Shown piece by piece: positions 7,868 through 17,208 of a DNA stretch of 64,000 nucleotides. The DNA is from Burkholderiales bacterium (GTDB lineage: Bacteria; Pseudomonadota; Gammaproteobacteria; Burkholderiales; JAEUOS01): assembly GCA_947473125.1 (NCBI GenBank), contig CANJDH010000003.1:35458-99457 (forward strand), in the 5' to 3' direction. Both the position numbers and the translations under genes were made by a program. Every line of letters starts with the position of its first letter. Position 1 is the stretch's first letter. The notes beneath the pieces were generated by a model, which ran no database searches, was not told the DNA's origin, and saw only the letters and a list, made by a program, of their open reading frames with translations.

Positions 7868-9907
7868 ATGCGCCCTGAATTGACACCCATCGGCCCCAAT
7901 CCTGCGGCCCCGGCACGACTGCATAGCGAAGGTGGCGGCAGATGGGTACTGCTCGCCACCTTGTTTGCATTGTGCGTTCAGGGTTGTGCGCCTGCGCCGA
8001 TCAAGCCGTCAGTACAGCATGTGGCGCGAGAGAATGCGCCGGTGCAGACCCCGGGCGACATTCCCCCGCCCGTGCTTTCGTTACCCCTCCCGCCACCGCC
8101 GCAAGCAACACCTCGCCAGGAAACCTACAGCGTAGTGGTCAACGAGGTTCCGGTTCGCGACCTCCTGTTTGCGCTTGCCAGGGATGCCAAGATCAATGTA
8201 GACGTCCACCCCTCGATTTCAGGAAATGTGACGCTGAATGCCATCAACCAGACGCTCCCACAACTGCTTTCGCGGATGTCGAAGCAAATAGAGTTGCGCT
8301 GGGAAATGAACGGCGCAAACCTTTCGATTTTGCCTGACTCGCCGTTCATGGCCTCGTACACGGTTGATTACGTCAACATGACGCGCTCTGCGGCAACCAA
8401 CGTCAACGTTGCGACCCAAATCAGCACCACGGGTGCCGGCGGCGGCGGCGGTTCAGGCAACAACAACTCGTCGACCGCCCTTACCAGCAATAGCGCCAAT
8501 TTCTTCTGGGAATCACTGGCGCAAAATATTTGCAACATTGTGGTCACGACGCGATCCATCTCGCGCCAGGAACGTGCCGATCAGCAACAGGCACGAGATC
8601 GCGATTTCGACAACCGCCTCAATATCGCGCGTCAACTCGCTTCAGCAGGCTCCGGCGCCCCGCAATTGATGCAGCAAGTCACCGGGGCGGCAGGCGCGGC
8701 AGGCGGCTCCACTGCGGCGCCAAGCGTGAACTGTGCCCAAACCGGCTACAACCTTGCGCAGAGCGCGACCGGCACTGCCGCTGCCGCTGCAGCCGGCGCC
8801 GCAAACCCGGTGATCAGCAATCGGGAAGCCGGCATCATCATGGTGTTTGCGACGCAACGGCAGCATGAACGCGTGCGCGAATTCATTGATCGCGTCGTCT
8901 CAAGCGCGCGACGCCAGGTGTTGATCGAGGTTACCGTCGTGGAAGTCCAGCTGTCCAGCCAGTATCAACAGGGTATCAACTGGCAGCGTCTGAGAACCAC
9001 CAACAATGGATTCTCGATTACCCAGCAACCATCAGGCGCGCTTCCAGGCGGTGCCGCCGCTGCCGGCACCGGATTTACCGGTGCCCAGCCTAATCCGATC
9101 ACGCCATTGCTCGGAAGCGTCGGCAGCACGGGCCTGTTTCAGGTTTCTTACGTCAACTCGGGGTCTGCACTGGGCAACATTGCGGCTGCGCTTTCCCTGC
9201 TCGAGTCGTACGGCAACATCAAAGTACTCTCGAGCCCGAAGATGTCAGTGCTGAACAATCAAACCGCAATGCTGAAGGTAGTGGACAACCTGGTGTATTT
9301 CACCGTAAGTGGCACCTCCACTCCCGCGACCGCTACCACCGCAGCCACCAATTCGTTTACGACAACTGCACAGTCGGTGGCGGTCGGGTTTGTCATGTCC
9401 GTGACGCCACAAATCGACGACACCGATCAAGTCACGATCAACGTACGTCCTTCGCTGTCGCGCGTGGTCAGTACGGTGCAGGATCCCAATCCGTCCCTGG
9501 TCCGTGCGAACGGCACCACCATCGTCAATGCAGTGCCGCAGATTCAGACCCGTGAAATGGAGTCGATCCTCAAGATTCCCAACAATCAGGTCGCGATCAT
9601 GGGTGGATTGATGCAGGACAACTCCAACCGGGGGGTCGACGGTGTTCCCGGCTTATCGCGCATCCCTGTGGCAGGCGAGTTGTTCAATTACCGCAATGAA
9701 GTGTCGAGCAAGTCCGAATTGGTGATCTTCCTGCGCCCGATCGTCATCAAGGACCCTTCGCTTGAAGGCGACTTCCAGAAGTTTCGTGATTTTCTGCCCA
9801 GCCAGGATTTTTTCAGCAAGCCCAATCCGATGCAACCAGCCCCGTTTGACCTGGGACGCAACACCAGCAACGCGGACTCGGATCAGGGTTCCGCGAAAAG
9901 GCAATGA
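7868..9907 (+). CDS. mshL: MshL-type outer-membrane secretin
   Basis: The 679-residue protein has a lipoprotein-like N-terminus ending in VQGC (Cys40). N-terminal periplasmic domains follow, including an STN-like segment around VPVRDLLFALARDAKINVDV. The C-terminal secretin domain is clear: VLIEVTVVEVQLSSQYQQG, VLSSPKMSVLNNQTA and PGLSRIPVAGELF followed by ELVIFLRPIVI. Secretins form the gated outer-membrane pore through which the pilus passes. A Gly/Asn/Ser-rich and an Ala-rich low-complexity stretch interrupt the middle. It lies 16 nt upstream of the mshN-like gene. Confidence 0.93.
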   Translation: MRPELTPIGPNPAAPARLHSEGGGRWVLLATLFALCVQGCAPAPIKPSVQHVARENAPVQTPGDIPPPVLSLPLPPPPQATPRQETYSVVVNEVPVRDLLFALARDAKINVDVHPSISGNVTLNAINQTLPQLLSRMSKQIELRWEMNGANLSILPDSPFMASYTVDYVNMTRSAATNVNVATQISTTGAGGGGGSGNNNSSTALTSNSANFFWESLAQNICNIVVTTRSISRQERADQQQARDRDFDNRLNIARQLASAGSGAPQLMQQVTGAAGAAGGSTAAPSVNCAQTGYNLAQSATGTAAAAAAGAANPVISNREAGIIMVFATQRQHERVREFIDRVVSSARRQVLIEVTVVEVQLSSQYQQGINWQRLRTTNNGFSITQQPSGALPGGAAAAGTGFTGAQPNPITPLLGSVGSTGLFQVSYVNSGSALGNIAAALSLLESYGNIKVLSSPKMSVLNNQTAMLKVVDNLVYFTVSGTSTPATATTAATNSFTTTAQSVAVGFVMSVTPQIDDTDQVTINVRPSLSRVVSTVQDPNPSLVRANGTTIVNAVPQIQTREMESILKIPNNQVAIMGGLMQDNSNRGVDGVPGLSRIPVAGELFNYRNEVSSKSELVIFLRPIVIKDPSLEGDFQKFRDFLPSQDFFSKPNPMQPAPFDLGRNTSNADSDQGSAKRQ

Positions 9908-9923
9908 CTGAAGGAGCACCCGC

Positions 9924-11351
9924 ATGAGTCTCCTGATGAATGCGCTGAAGAAGGCGGAAAAGGCCAAACAGTCCGGCCAACCCGGAGCGGAGACGGCTGC
10001 AGGAACGGAGTCGAATCGCAACTTAGCCCAGGAGTTGGGGTTGGATCCGCCGTCGGGTCACGGCACTGCCTCCGGGGTCGCGGCGTCGCCAGCATTGGCA
10101 AGCGCTAGCGAGCCATCCTTGGTTCCGTTGAAGGAAATGGAACTTGCGCTTGCGCCAGAACTTGACTCGCCGGCGCCACCTCTCGCTGAAGCCGCAGTTC
10201 GCGCCCCTGGACGGGCAGCATCGCGCCCAACTGGCAGCACGGATCGGGGCAGCGCGCGTGCCGTCTTTTCCGCAAAAAATGCGCCCAAGGTCAATTCGAA
10301 GAAGCCGTTTTACACGCTCGTCGGCGTTTCGCTGGTTGCCACTGTCGGCTATGGTGTCTACCTGTGGATGCAGGTGTCCCTTCCGGCGCGGCCGATCACC
10401 GCAGCGGCAGCACCCGTCCCAGCGTCACCCGCCAGCCCGCCGCCGAGCGGAAAAAGTACTGCCGGTACTGAACCGCTCTCACCAGCACCACTCGGGACCG
10501 GATCGGGAATCGCCTTTTCCGAACCTTCGGCCGCCGCCCCCCCCCCCCAGCTACCGAAAGGCAGTGATGGGGATGGCCCAGCGCCTGCTCAGAACGGTAC
10601 CACCGCACGCGGCGGAGAACAGAATGCGGAGCGTCCTGCATCGGTTGCGGTACGGCGTGCGCCCAGAGGGCAGCGCGACGCGGCCAGCGCCGTCGGGGGC
10701 GCGGGTATCGAGAGTCCCGCCAGTCTGCGTATTGCGCGCAACACGAGCGTCGCCACGGTGAACCCGGATGTCCTTGCGGGCTACACGGCGCTTCAGGCTG
10801 GTGATCTCGATCGCGCCGGGCAGGCATATGATCGCGCGCTGCGCAGCGAACCCTCCAATCGCGACGCGATGCTCGGTGCTGCAACCGTGCTTTTGCGGCT
10901 GGAGCGCACCGATGCTGCAGAAGCCTATTTCCGCCAATTGCTGCGCCTTCATCCGAATGACACCTACGCGACGGCGCAGCTCGCCGCGTTGACGGCGCGG
11001 GGCGATCCGATCGGCGCTTTAAGCCAGGTCAATTCGCTGATTGCGCGCGAGACGGAACGCTCGGAGAGTGCGTCCGGCAGTGGCGCCCTTGCCTTCGTGC
11101 AGGGCAACCAGCTTGCGGCGCAGAGCCGATGGCCCGAAGCCCAGCAGGCCTATTTCAACGCACATCGGGCCGATCCCGGCAACGCTGACTATTGCTACAA
11201 CCTCGCGATCAGCCTTGATCGCATCCGCGAACCCCGGCTTGCCCGGGATTTCTATCGGAAAGCGATTGAGTTGTCTCGGGGTCGGGTGGCCGGATTCGAC
11301 TTGGCGCGAGCGCAACTGCGCCTCAACCAAATCGAAGGTTCTCTAAAATGA
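9924..11351 (+). CDS. mshN: MshN-like TPR protein with a single membrane anchor
   Basis: The 475-residue protein has an N-terminal cytoplasmic part (MSLLMNALKKAEKAKQ, typical of MshN/GspB-like starts) and a transmembrane segment near residues 127-148 (YTLVGVSLVATVGYGVYLWM). A Pro/Ala-rich linker follows, then TPR-like repeats from about residue 275 to the end (LAGYTALQAGDLDRAGQAY). TPR proteins of this kind support secretin or pilus assembly. A C12 homopolymer at 10537-10548 lies in the linker, so strand slippage would remove the TPR domain. Confidence 0.82.
   Translation: MSLLMNALKKAEKAKQSGQPGAETAAGTESNRNLAQELGLDPPSGHGTASGVAASPALASASEPSLVPLKEMELALAPELDSPAPPLAEAAVRAPGRAASRPTGSTDRGSARAVFSAKNAPKVNSKKPFYTLVGVSLVATVGYGVYLWMQVSLPARPITAAAAPVPASPASPPPSGKSTAGTEPLSPAPLGTGSGIAFSEPSAAAPPPQLPKGSDGDGPAPAQNGTTARGGEQNAERPASVAVRRAPRGQRDAASAVGGAGIESPASLRIARNTSVATVNPDVLAGYTALQAGDLDRAGQAYDRALRSEPSNRDAMLGAATVLLRLERTDAAEAYFRQLLRLHPNDTYATAQLAALTARGDPIGALSQVNSLIARETERSESASGSGALAFVQGNQLAAQSRWPEAQQAYFNAHRADPGNADYCYNLAISLDRIREPRLARDFYRKAIELSRGRVAGFDLARAQLRLNQIEGSLK
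10537..10548 (+). repeat. C12 homopolymer inside mshN
   Basis: Twelve consecutive C residues encode the Pro run after EPSAAA, near residue 205, between the membrane anchor and the TPR domain. It is the longest homopolymer I see in a coding sequence of this window. Confidence 0.92.
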
Positions 11352-11373
11352 GCTGGAACGCAATCGACCGCGC

Positions 11374-13107
11374 ATGAACGCTCCCGAAGTCAAGCCGCCA
11401 GCTCGCAAGCCCATCGGCAGGATCCTTGTCGAGCGCGGCCTTATCTCGGAGGATCAGCTCCTCATCGCCCTCAAGGAACAGGGGCGCAGCAATCTGTCTC
11501 TCGGCAAGCAGCTCATCGCCCTTGGTTTCGTTACCGAAGCGACCCTGCGCGATGCGCTTTCCGAGAACCTTGGCACGAAAGGCATTGACCTAACTCACAT
11601 CATTATTGACCCGGCAGCGATCCGTGCCGTCCCGCGAGAGTTCGCCAAGCGGCATTTCCTGTTTCCGCTGCACATCGAAAGCAACCCTCAGAGGTTTTCG
11701 ATTGCGATTGCCAATCCGAGCAACGTGGTGGCGCTTGATCAGCTGCGGGCATTGCTTGCGACCAAGCTGCGCGGCACTTATGAAATCATCACTCTTCTCG
11801 CGGGCGAGTCGGAAATTACCCGCGCGATCGACCAGTATTTTGGCCATGAGCTTTCGATCGATGGCATCCTCCACGAAATCGAGACGGGCGAGATCGATTA
11901 CCAGAGCCTGACTACCGGAGCAGACACCTATAGTCAGCCGGTTGTACGCTTGGTGGACGCACTACTTGCCGACGGCGTGCAGCGCGGCGCTTCCGACATC
12001 CACTTTGAGCCGGAGCAAAATTTTCTGCGCATCCGTTACCGGATAGACGGCGTGCTGCGGCAAATTCGTTCATTGCACAAGCAGTACTGGCCAGCTATGG
12101 TCGTGCGCATGAAGGTCATGTCAGGGATGAACATTGCGGAAGTTCGCGCACCACAGGATGGCCGTATCTCGCTTTCGCTGACCGGACGACAAGTTGATTT
12201 TCGCGTCGCCGCGCAACCTACGACGCACGGCGAAAACATCGTATTGCGCATCCTTGACCGCCAGCGCGGATTGGTACCGCTCGATGAACTGGGCTTGCAG
12301 GAAGAGCAACTCGATTTGCTCAAGATCATGATCGCGCGCCCGGAGGGCATCATCCTCGTCACGGGTCCGACCGGCTCGGGCAAAACGACGACCTTGTATT
12401 CAATACTTTCGCATATCAACCAGGAGGGCATCAACATCATGACCCTCGAAGATCCGGTGGAATATCCTCTAAGCATGGTGCGCCAGACCTCGGTCAACGA
12501 GGCCGTCAAGCTCGACTTCGCCAGCGGCATTCGCTCCCTGATGCGCCAGGACCCCGATGTCATCCTGGTCGGCGAGATTCGCGACAGTGACACCGCGGAC
12601 ATGGCCTTTCGCGCCGCCATGACCGGGCATCAGGTCTATTCGACATTGCATACCAATTCGGCAGTGGGTTCAATACCACGCCTGCTTGACATCGGCATCA
12701 TGTCCGACATCATGTCCGGCAACATCATCGGCATCATTGCGCAACGACTGGTGCGACGTGTTTGCACCCATTGCCGTGAGGCGCATGCGGCGGATGAGAT
12801 CGAATGCCGATTCATGGGCCTGCCCGCAGAAAATCCGCCAGTCATCTACCGCGCTGTAGGGTGTGACGAGTGCGAGAACCAGGGTTATCGCGGCAGACTC
12901 ACCATCATGGAAATTCTCAAGATGGATTTTGAACTTGATGAATTGCTTGCGCGGCGCGCCACCGTTCGAGAGATTCTGGAACTCGCCCACGCCAAGGGAT
13001 TCATTTCCCTGGCCGAAGACGGCGTGCGCCGCGTGCTCGACGGCTCGACGACGCTCGACGAAGTCGCTCGCGTCGTCGATTTCACCGCGCGCGCGCGCGC
13101 GGCGTAG
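11374..13107 (+). CDS. mshE: MshE-type pilus assembly ATPase with MshEN c-di-GMP-binding motifs
   Basis: The protein has 577 residues. Residues 12-36 and 42-67 form two tandem MshEN-type motifs (PIGRILVERGLISEDQL and SLGKQLIALGFVTEATL), the pattern that binds c-di-GMP in Vibrio MshE. The GspE/PilB ATPase core follows, with Walker A GPTGSGKTT (from residue 331), the Asp box VTGPTG...TLEDPVEYPL, Walker B DPDVILVGEIRD and a tetracysteine zinc motif (CTHC...CDEC). It powers pilus polymerisation from the cytoplasm. The gene ends in a (CG)8 dinucleotide run encoding ARARA. Confidence 0.95.
   Translation: MNAPEVKPPARKPIGRILVERGLISEDQLLIALKEQGRSNLSLGKQLIALGFVTEATLRDALSENLGTKGIDLTHIIIDPAAIRAVPREFAKRHFLFPLHIESNPQRFSIAIANPSNVVALDQLRALLATKLRGTYEIITLLAGESEITRAIDQYFGHELSIDGILHEIETGEIDYQSLTTGADTYSQPVVRLVDALLADGVQRGASDIHFEPEQNFLRIRYRIDGVLRQIRSLHKQYWPAMVVRMKVMSGMNIAEVRAPQDGRISLSLTGRQVDFRVAAQPTTHGENIVLRILDRQRGLVPLDELGLQEEQLDLLKIMIARPEGIILVTGPTGSGKTTTLYSILSHINQEGINIMTLEDPVEYPLSMVRQTSVNEAVKLDFASGIRSLMRQDPDVILVGEIRDSDTADMAFRAAMTGHQVYSTLHTNSAVGSIPRLLDIGIMSDIMSGNIIGIIAQRLVRRVCTHCREAHAADEIECRFMGLPAENPPVIYRAVGCDECENQGYRGRLTIMEILKMDFELDELLARRATVREILELAHAKGFISLAEDGVRRVLDGSTTLDEVARVVDFTARARAA
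13086..13101 (+). repeat. (CG)8 dinucleotide tract at the 3' end of mshE
   Basis: Eight CG units run up to 6 nt before the mshE stop and encode the ARARA tail. A two-base change would alter only the last residues and could extend the protein toward mshG. Confidence 0.85.
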
Positions 13108-13120
13108 AAAAGAACCAGCA

Positions 13121-14326
13121 ATGGCGATATTCGCCTACAAATCGATTGATAGCGACGGCAAGCGCGTCAGCGGCCGCCTTGAGGCGGTCAATATTGTCGA
13201 CTTGGAGCAGCGACTCTCTCGCATCGGGCTCGATTTGCTCACCGCCGAATCGGCCTCATCAGGTGCGGGCGGGATATTTCGGGGCCAGGTCACGCGCGGC
13301 GATCTGATTACGTTTTGTTTCCAGCTTGAACAACTTGCGGGAGCCGGCGTACCACTGCTGGACGGCATCATTGAATTGCGTGACAGTACCGAGTCGGCGC
13401 GGTTTCGTGAAGTCCTTGGCACCATCACGGAGGCCATCGAAGGCGGCCAGACCCTGTCGCAGGCACTTGCCGCCCAGCCTGCAGTCTTCAATCAGGTATT
13501 CGTCAGCCTGGTCGGGGCCGGCGAGAAGACCGGCCAGATCGTCGAGGTGCTGCGGCGTCTGTCCGACACGCTCAAATGGCAGGATGAGCTCGCAGCGTAC
13601 GCACAGAAAATCGTCATTTATCCTGCGTTTGTCGGCACCATTGTTGTGGCCGTGATCATTCTTTTGATGATGTTTCTGGTTCCCGAAATGGCCAAGTTCC
13701 TGAAAAACATGAATCAGGAGCTGCCCTTGCAGACCCGCATCCTGATTGCCACATCTGATTTCACTCGAAAGTATTGGTATGTGGTCTTCGGATTGCCGGT
13801 GCTGCTGTTGCTCGGGTTTTTCGCCGTCCTGCGTATTTCCGACCGCCTTGCGTTTCAGGTGGATCGCCTCAAGCTCCAACTGCCCTATCTGGGACCGATC
13901 TTGCGCAAGATCATCCTGTCTCGCTTTGCCAGTACATTTGCACTGATGTACTCCTCCGGGATTACCGTACTCGAAGCGATGCAGGTATCCGAAACCGTGG
14001 CCGTCAACAGGGCGATAACCGATGGTTTGTCGCGTGCCGGGCAACAGATCCGTGACGGCCAGGGAATCAGTGCTGCGTTTGAGTCGGTCAACATGTTCCC
14101 GCCGCTAGTACTGCGCATGCTCCGCATCGGCGAAACCACAGGTGGACTGGACCGCGCGCTGCTCAATGTCAGCTATTTCTACAATCGCGAGGTCAAGGAG
14201 GGCATTGATCGCGTACAGGCCATGATCGGCCCGGCCATGGTGATGGTCCTGGGCGGCATATTGGGTTGGGTGCTGCTGTCCATCTTCGGCCCGCTTTATG
14301 ACACCATCAGCAGGCTCAAGCTATGA
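13121..14326 (+). CDS. mshG: MshG/PilC/GspF-type inner-membrane platform protein
   Basis: The chosen ATG (MAIFAYKSIDSDGKRVSG) gives 401 residues, matching the family. An open frame upstream of it overlaps mshE and is spurious. Two T2SSF domains are visible, each with the FxxQLxxLxxAGxPL type of motif (FCFQLEQLAGAGVPLLDGI; FASTFALMYSSGITVLEAM). Three to four membrane segments include FVGTIVVAVIILLMMFLVP and the C-terminal VLGGILGWVLLSIFGPLYD. It anchors the assembly ATPase at the inner membrane. It overlaps the next gene by 4 nt. Confidence 0.94.
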   Translation: MAIFAYKSIDSDGKRVSGRLEAVNIVDLEQRLSRIGLDLLTAESASSGAGGIFRGQVTRGDLITFCFQLEQLAGAGVPLLDGIIELRDSTESARFREVLGTITEAIEGGQTLSQALAAQPAVFNQVFVSLVGAGEKTGQIVEVLRRLSDTLKWQDELAAYAQKIVIYPAFVGTIVVAVIILLMMFLVPEMAKFLKNMNQELPLQTRILIATSDFTRKYWYVVFGLPVLLLLGFFAVLRISDRLAFQVDRLKLQLPYLGPILRKIILSRFASTFALMYSSGITVLEAMQVSETVAVNRAITDGLSRAGQQIRDGQGISAAFESVNMFPPLVLRMLRIGETTGGLDRALLNVSYFYNREVKEGIDRVQAMIGPAMVMVLGGILGWVLLSIFGPLYDTISRLKL

Positions 14327-15945
14327 AGTTCCACTGGCCCGGCATTCAACATCGCGTCCTGCTGATTCGTGCGAACGGTGCAGATGCCTATGCCGCGCGG
14401 TTGGGTGGGGTTGTCAAGGAAGCCGCGTTCCGCATTGACGACATGGAATTGTTCAAAGGCTATTGCCAAAGCCGCGCGCGCAGCAAGTTCACCGTTCTGG
14501 TCGACCTGGTGGAAGAGGATTTCAGGATTGAGACAATCCCGTTCGTGATGGGCCCGGCACGTACCCAACTGCTGGAGCGCAAATACGACCAGGCGTACCG
14601 GACCACCCAGTTTCGTGCCAGCGTGTCGTTGGGGCGCGAAGACGCCAGCGCGCGATCTCCCGATTCGACGCGGCGCGACGAGATGGTTCTACTGATGGCA
14701 TTGACGAACCAGCAGGCGATCACTCCCTGGCTGGAGGTCATGCACGAGGAGCGTGCCCAGATCCGCGGTGTCCATTCAATCCCTACGGTTACCGGTTGGA
14801 TCAACGACCACCTTGGTTCCGCCAACCAGAGTGCAATGTTCGTCACGTTGAATCGCTCCGGCCTGCGCCAGCTTTACATTGAAGGAGGGCGTCCGCGCTT
14901 CTCGCGTCTTGCATCGTTTGACGATGCGGAAGCAGGCAGCGCTGGGGAGCGCATCGCGAGCGAGATCGCGCGTACCGAGCAATACCTCGCGACATTGCGC
15001 TGGCTCCCTCGCGATGGCGGCCCGCTCCGAGTGGTGCTGGTTTGCCCTGCCGAAGTGCGTGCAAACTGGCAAATCGCATGCGTGAACACCGACAGGCTCG
15101 CTTACGAGCTACCTGACTTGGGCGTACTGACGCGCTCGTTCGGAATCCGCACTGAACGCGAAGATGCCGATAGCGTCGTGATGCACTCCGATGCGCTTTG
15201 GGCGGCAGGCGCTTTGCGTTTCTTGCCCACGATCAATTTTGCCCCGAGCTGGGCGCGCGAACACTACACCCACTGGCTCTGGCGCACCGGCATCATCGGC
15301 GCAGGCGCGGCATTGTGTGCCGTGGGTACGGCAACCGGCGCGGTGTTGCTGGGCCAGGCCAAGACGATCGATTTTGATGCTGATCGCCAAGCGGCAAATT
15401 CGGCGCGTGCCAATGCCGATTATCAGGTGCTAGCCCAGACTTTTCCGAAAACCGGCGTCACCCCGGAATACCTGAAAGGTGCGGTGCTGGCCCTGGATCC
15501 TTATGCGTTGCGACCATTGACACCGGAACCATTACTGATCCAAATCAGCCAGGCGCTTCTCGCCGCCCCGGCGTTCGCGCTCACTAAAATTGACTGGCAG
15601 GTATCCGCCGTAGCCGACGCCGCTCCCAGTTCGACGCCGTTTCTGCGTCCCCGGCCCGCAGGTCCCGCCGGGGCCAAGGGGGCTGGGGCAAGTGACCGAT
15701 TCGAAATCGTGATATTGACCGGCGCGCTTGTGGGGGAGAAGGCTGCCACGCCGCGCCGCAAGATCGCCGCAGCCCGCACTGCAATCGACGCACTGAAGCG
15801 AATTCCCGGCGCGGACGTAACGCCGATCCGACTTCCCCTGGATGTTTCCCCGGTAGGCAATCTCAAGGGTGGTGACGTGGAAGAAGCCCTTGCCAAGGAC
15901 GCCGATCCCGTGGTCATACGGATTGTCCGGAAGGTCGCCTCGTGA
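14323..15945 (+). CDS. PilM/PilN-like (MshI-like) fusion protein of the pilus alignment complex
   Basis: The protein has 540 residues. The first ~320 resemble a degenerate actin-like PilM/MshI module, and a single membrane helix follows at about residues 325-350 (IIGAGAALCAVGTATGAVLL). The last ~190 are periplasmic and PilN-like. Position between the platform gene and PilO/PilP-like genes, with 4-nt overlaps on both sides, fits a PilM-PilN-PilO-PilP alignment module. The fusion reading is inferred from topology and context, since clear family motifs are weak. Confidence 0.65.
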   Translation: MKFHWPGIQHRVLLIRANGADAYAARLGGVVKEAAFRIDDMELFKGYCQSRARSKFTVLVDLVEEDFRIETIPFVMGPARTQLLERKYDQAYRTTQFRASVSLGREDASARSPDSTRRDEMVLLMALTNQQAITPWLEVMHEERAQIRGVHSIPTVTGWINDHLGSANQSAMFVTLNRSGLRQLYIEGGRPRFSRLASFDDAEAGSAGERIASEIARTEQYLATLRWLPRDGGPLRVVLVCPAEVRANWQIACVNTDRLAYELPDLGVLTRSFGIRTEREDADSVVMHSDALWAAGALRFLPTINFAPSWAREHYTHWLWRTGIIGAGAALCAVGTATGAVLLGQAKTIDFDADRQAANSARANADYQVLAQTFPKTGVTPEYLKGAVLALDPYALRPLTPEPLLIQISQALLAAPAFALTKIDWQVSAVADAAPSSTPFLRPRPAGPAGAKGAGASDRFEIVILTGALVGEKAATPRRKIAAARTAIDALKRIPGADVTPIRLPLDVSPVGNLKGGDVEEALAKDADPVVIRIVRKVAS

Positions 15946-16661
15946 CGCCTGCCCAAACCCGCGATCTGGCCGTGGCGGCGGTGCTCTGCGCCGCACTGAT
16001 AGCCGCTGGCGGAGTCGCGGCATTTGGCGGTGAGTGGTTCAAAAACGAAGCGGTCAAGCGCGAGCAGGCCATGCGCAGGCAGGCCCTGGAAGCCAGTAGT
16101 CGTTTGGCGCGAGCCAACGAAGAGCGCGAGCAAATCGGTGCTTATATGCAGCGCTATCAGACCTACCTGCGCATCAAGGCCATCAGGCCCGGCGTTGGGG
16201 CCAGATCCGATCAGGACCCCGAGCAGGGTGAACGGCTCGACTGGATAGAGCGGATCGTCGAAGCTCGCGAGGCCCGGGCATTGCCGCGCATCGTCTATTC
16301 GATTGCGGCACGCAAACCCTACGACGGCCTGGTGGCGCCGGGGCCGGGCCTAAGTTTTTACGCCAGCCGCATGAAGCTGGAGCTCGGCTTGATGCACGAA
16401 GGTGATTTCATTGACTACTTGCGCCGCGTCGCCAACCCGCCGGCCGGCATCTTCCAGATCGAGCACTGCGCGCTGGAGAATCTCGGATCCGACAAACGGG
16501 CCAAAGGCAACCCGGGCACATTGGCAAAGCTTGGCCTTGCCAATGGCGGGAAGGCGCCGCAAGTTCCGCAAGAAGCCAATCTTTCTGCCATTTGCGAGAT
16601 CGACTGGATTACCCTGGTTGAAGATACGGCAACCGGAACTCCCGGAGGTACGGCCAAATGA
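15942..16661 (+). CDS. PilO/MshJ-like bitopic pilus protein
   Basis: A GTG start (GTGA overlap with the upstream stop) gives 239 residues. A short cytoplasmic start and a membrane helix at about residues 6-30 (LAVAAVLCAALIAAGGVAAF) precede a charged helical region, likely coiled coil (KREQAMRRQALEASSRLARA), and a small periplasmic domain. This layout is that of PilO/GspM-type proteins, which dimerise with PilN-type partners and link the inner-membrane platform to the secretin. Sequence motifs alone would not identify it. Confidence 0.6.
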   Translation: MTPAQTRDLAVAAVLCAALIAAGGVAAFGGEWFKNEAVKREQAMRRQALEASSRLARANEEREQIGAYMQRYQTYLRIKAIRPGVGARSDQDPEQGERLDWIERIVEAREARALPRIVYSIAARKPYDGLVAPGPGLSFYASRMKLELGLMHEGDFIDYLRRVANPPAGIFQIEHCALENLGSDKRAKGNPGTLAKLGLANGGKAPQVPQEANLSAICEIDWITLVEDTATGTPGGTAK

Positions 16662-17176
16662 CCCCCCGCATGGCCCTCTGGTCAGCCGTCGTGACAATCG
16701 TCGGCTTGAGCAATGTCGCGGCGGCGCTCGCCCAGGAGGCACGCCTGGGGCGCCTCTTCTTTACTCCCGAAGAACGCCAGAAAATCAATGAAAAGCGCGG
16801 GGTCGTCAGCAACGTCAGTGCGGCACCACAGACCGTCATTGTCAATGGCATGGTGGTCCGGTCGGGGCAACCGCCGGTGTTGTTTATCGACGGCAAGGAA
16901 TCGATCGGCGCGGCCAGCAACGCCAGCGCGGCGCGGCAGTTGGCGCGAGGGGTGCCGCTGAAAACCGAGAGCGGGCGCACGATTGACGCAAGACCCGGTC
17001 AAGTGATTGATCTGGCCAGCGGACGGGCGATCGAAAACTATCAATTGGTCCCGGGCGTCGCCGAATCCGCGCCCAGGGAATCCTTACCCGGCGCGGGTAC
17101 GGGTGTAGTGCCGCCAGCCCCTTCCGCAAGCGATCAAAGAAACGCCAGCAACCGGCAGCAGGCGCCCATCAGGTAG
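16658..17176 (+). CDS. PilP/MshK-like periplasmic pilus protein
   Basis: The protein has 172 residues, with a signal peptide (about 1-25, ending AAALAQ). The motif RLGRLFFTPEERQKI follows and then a compact region (VIVNGMVVRSGQPPVLFIDG) typical of MshK-type and related small periplasmic pilus proteins. The tail is Pro/Ser/Gln-rich. A 4-nt overlap couples it to the PilO-like gene. Related proteins bridge inner-membrane PilN/PilO-like subunits and the secretin. Confidence 0.6.
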   Translation: MTPRMALWSAVVTIVGLSNVAAALAQEARLGRLFFTPEERQKINEKRGVVSNVSAAPQTVIVNGMVVRSGQPPVLFIDGKESIGAASNASAARQLARGVPLKTESGRTIDARPGQVIDLASGRAIENYQLVPGVAESAPRESLPGAGTGVVPPAPSASDQRNASNRQQAPIR

Positions 17177-17208
17177 GCGCACGGCCCTGACGAATTGACT
17201 TTGCACGT

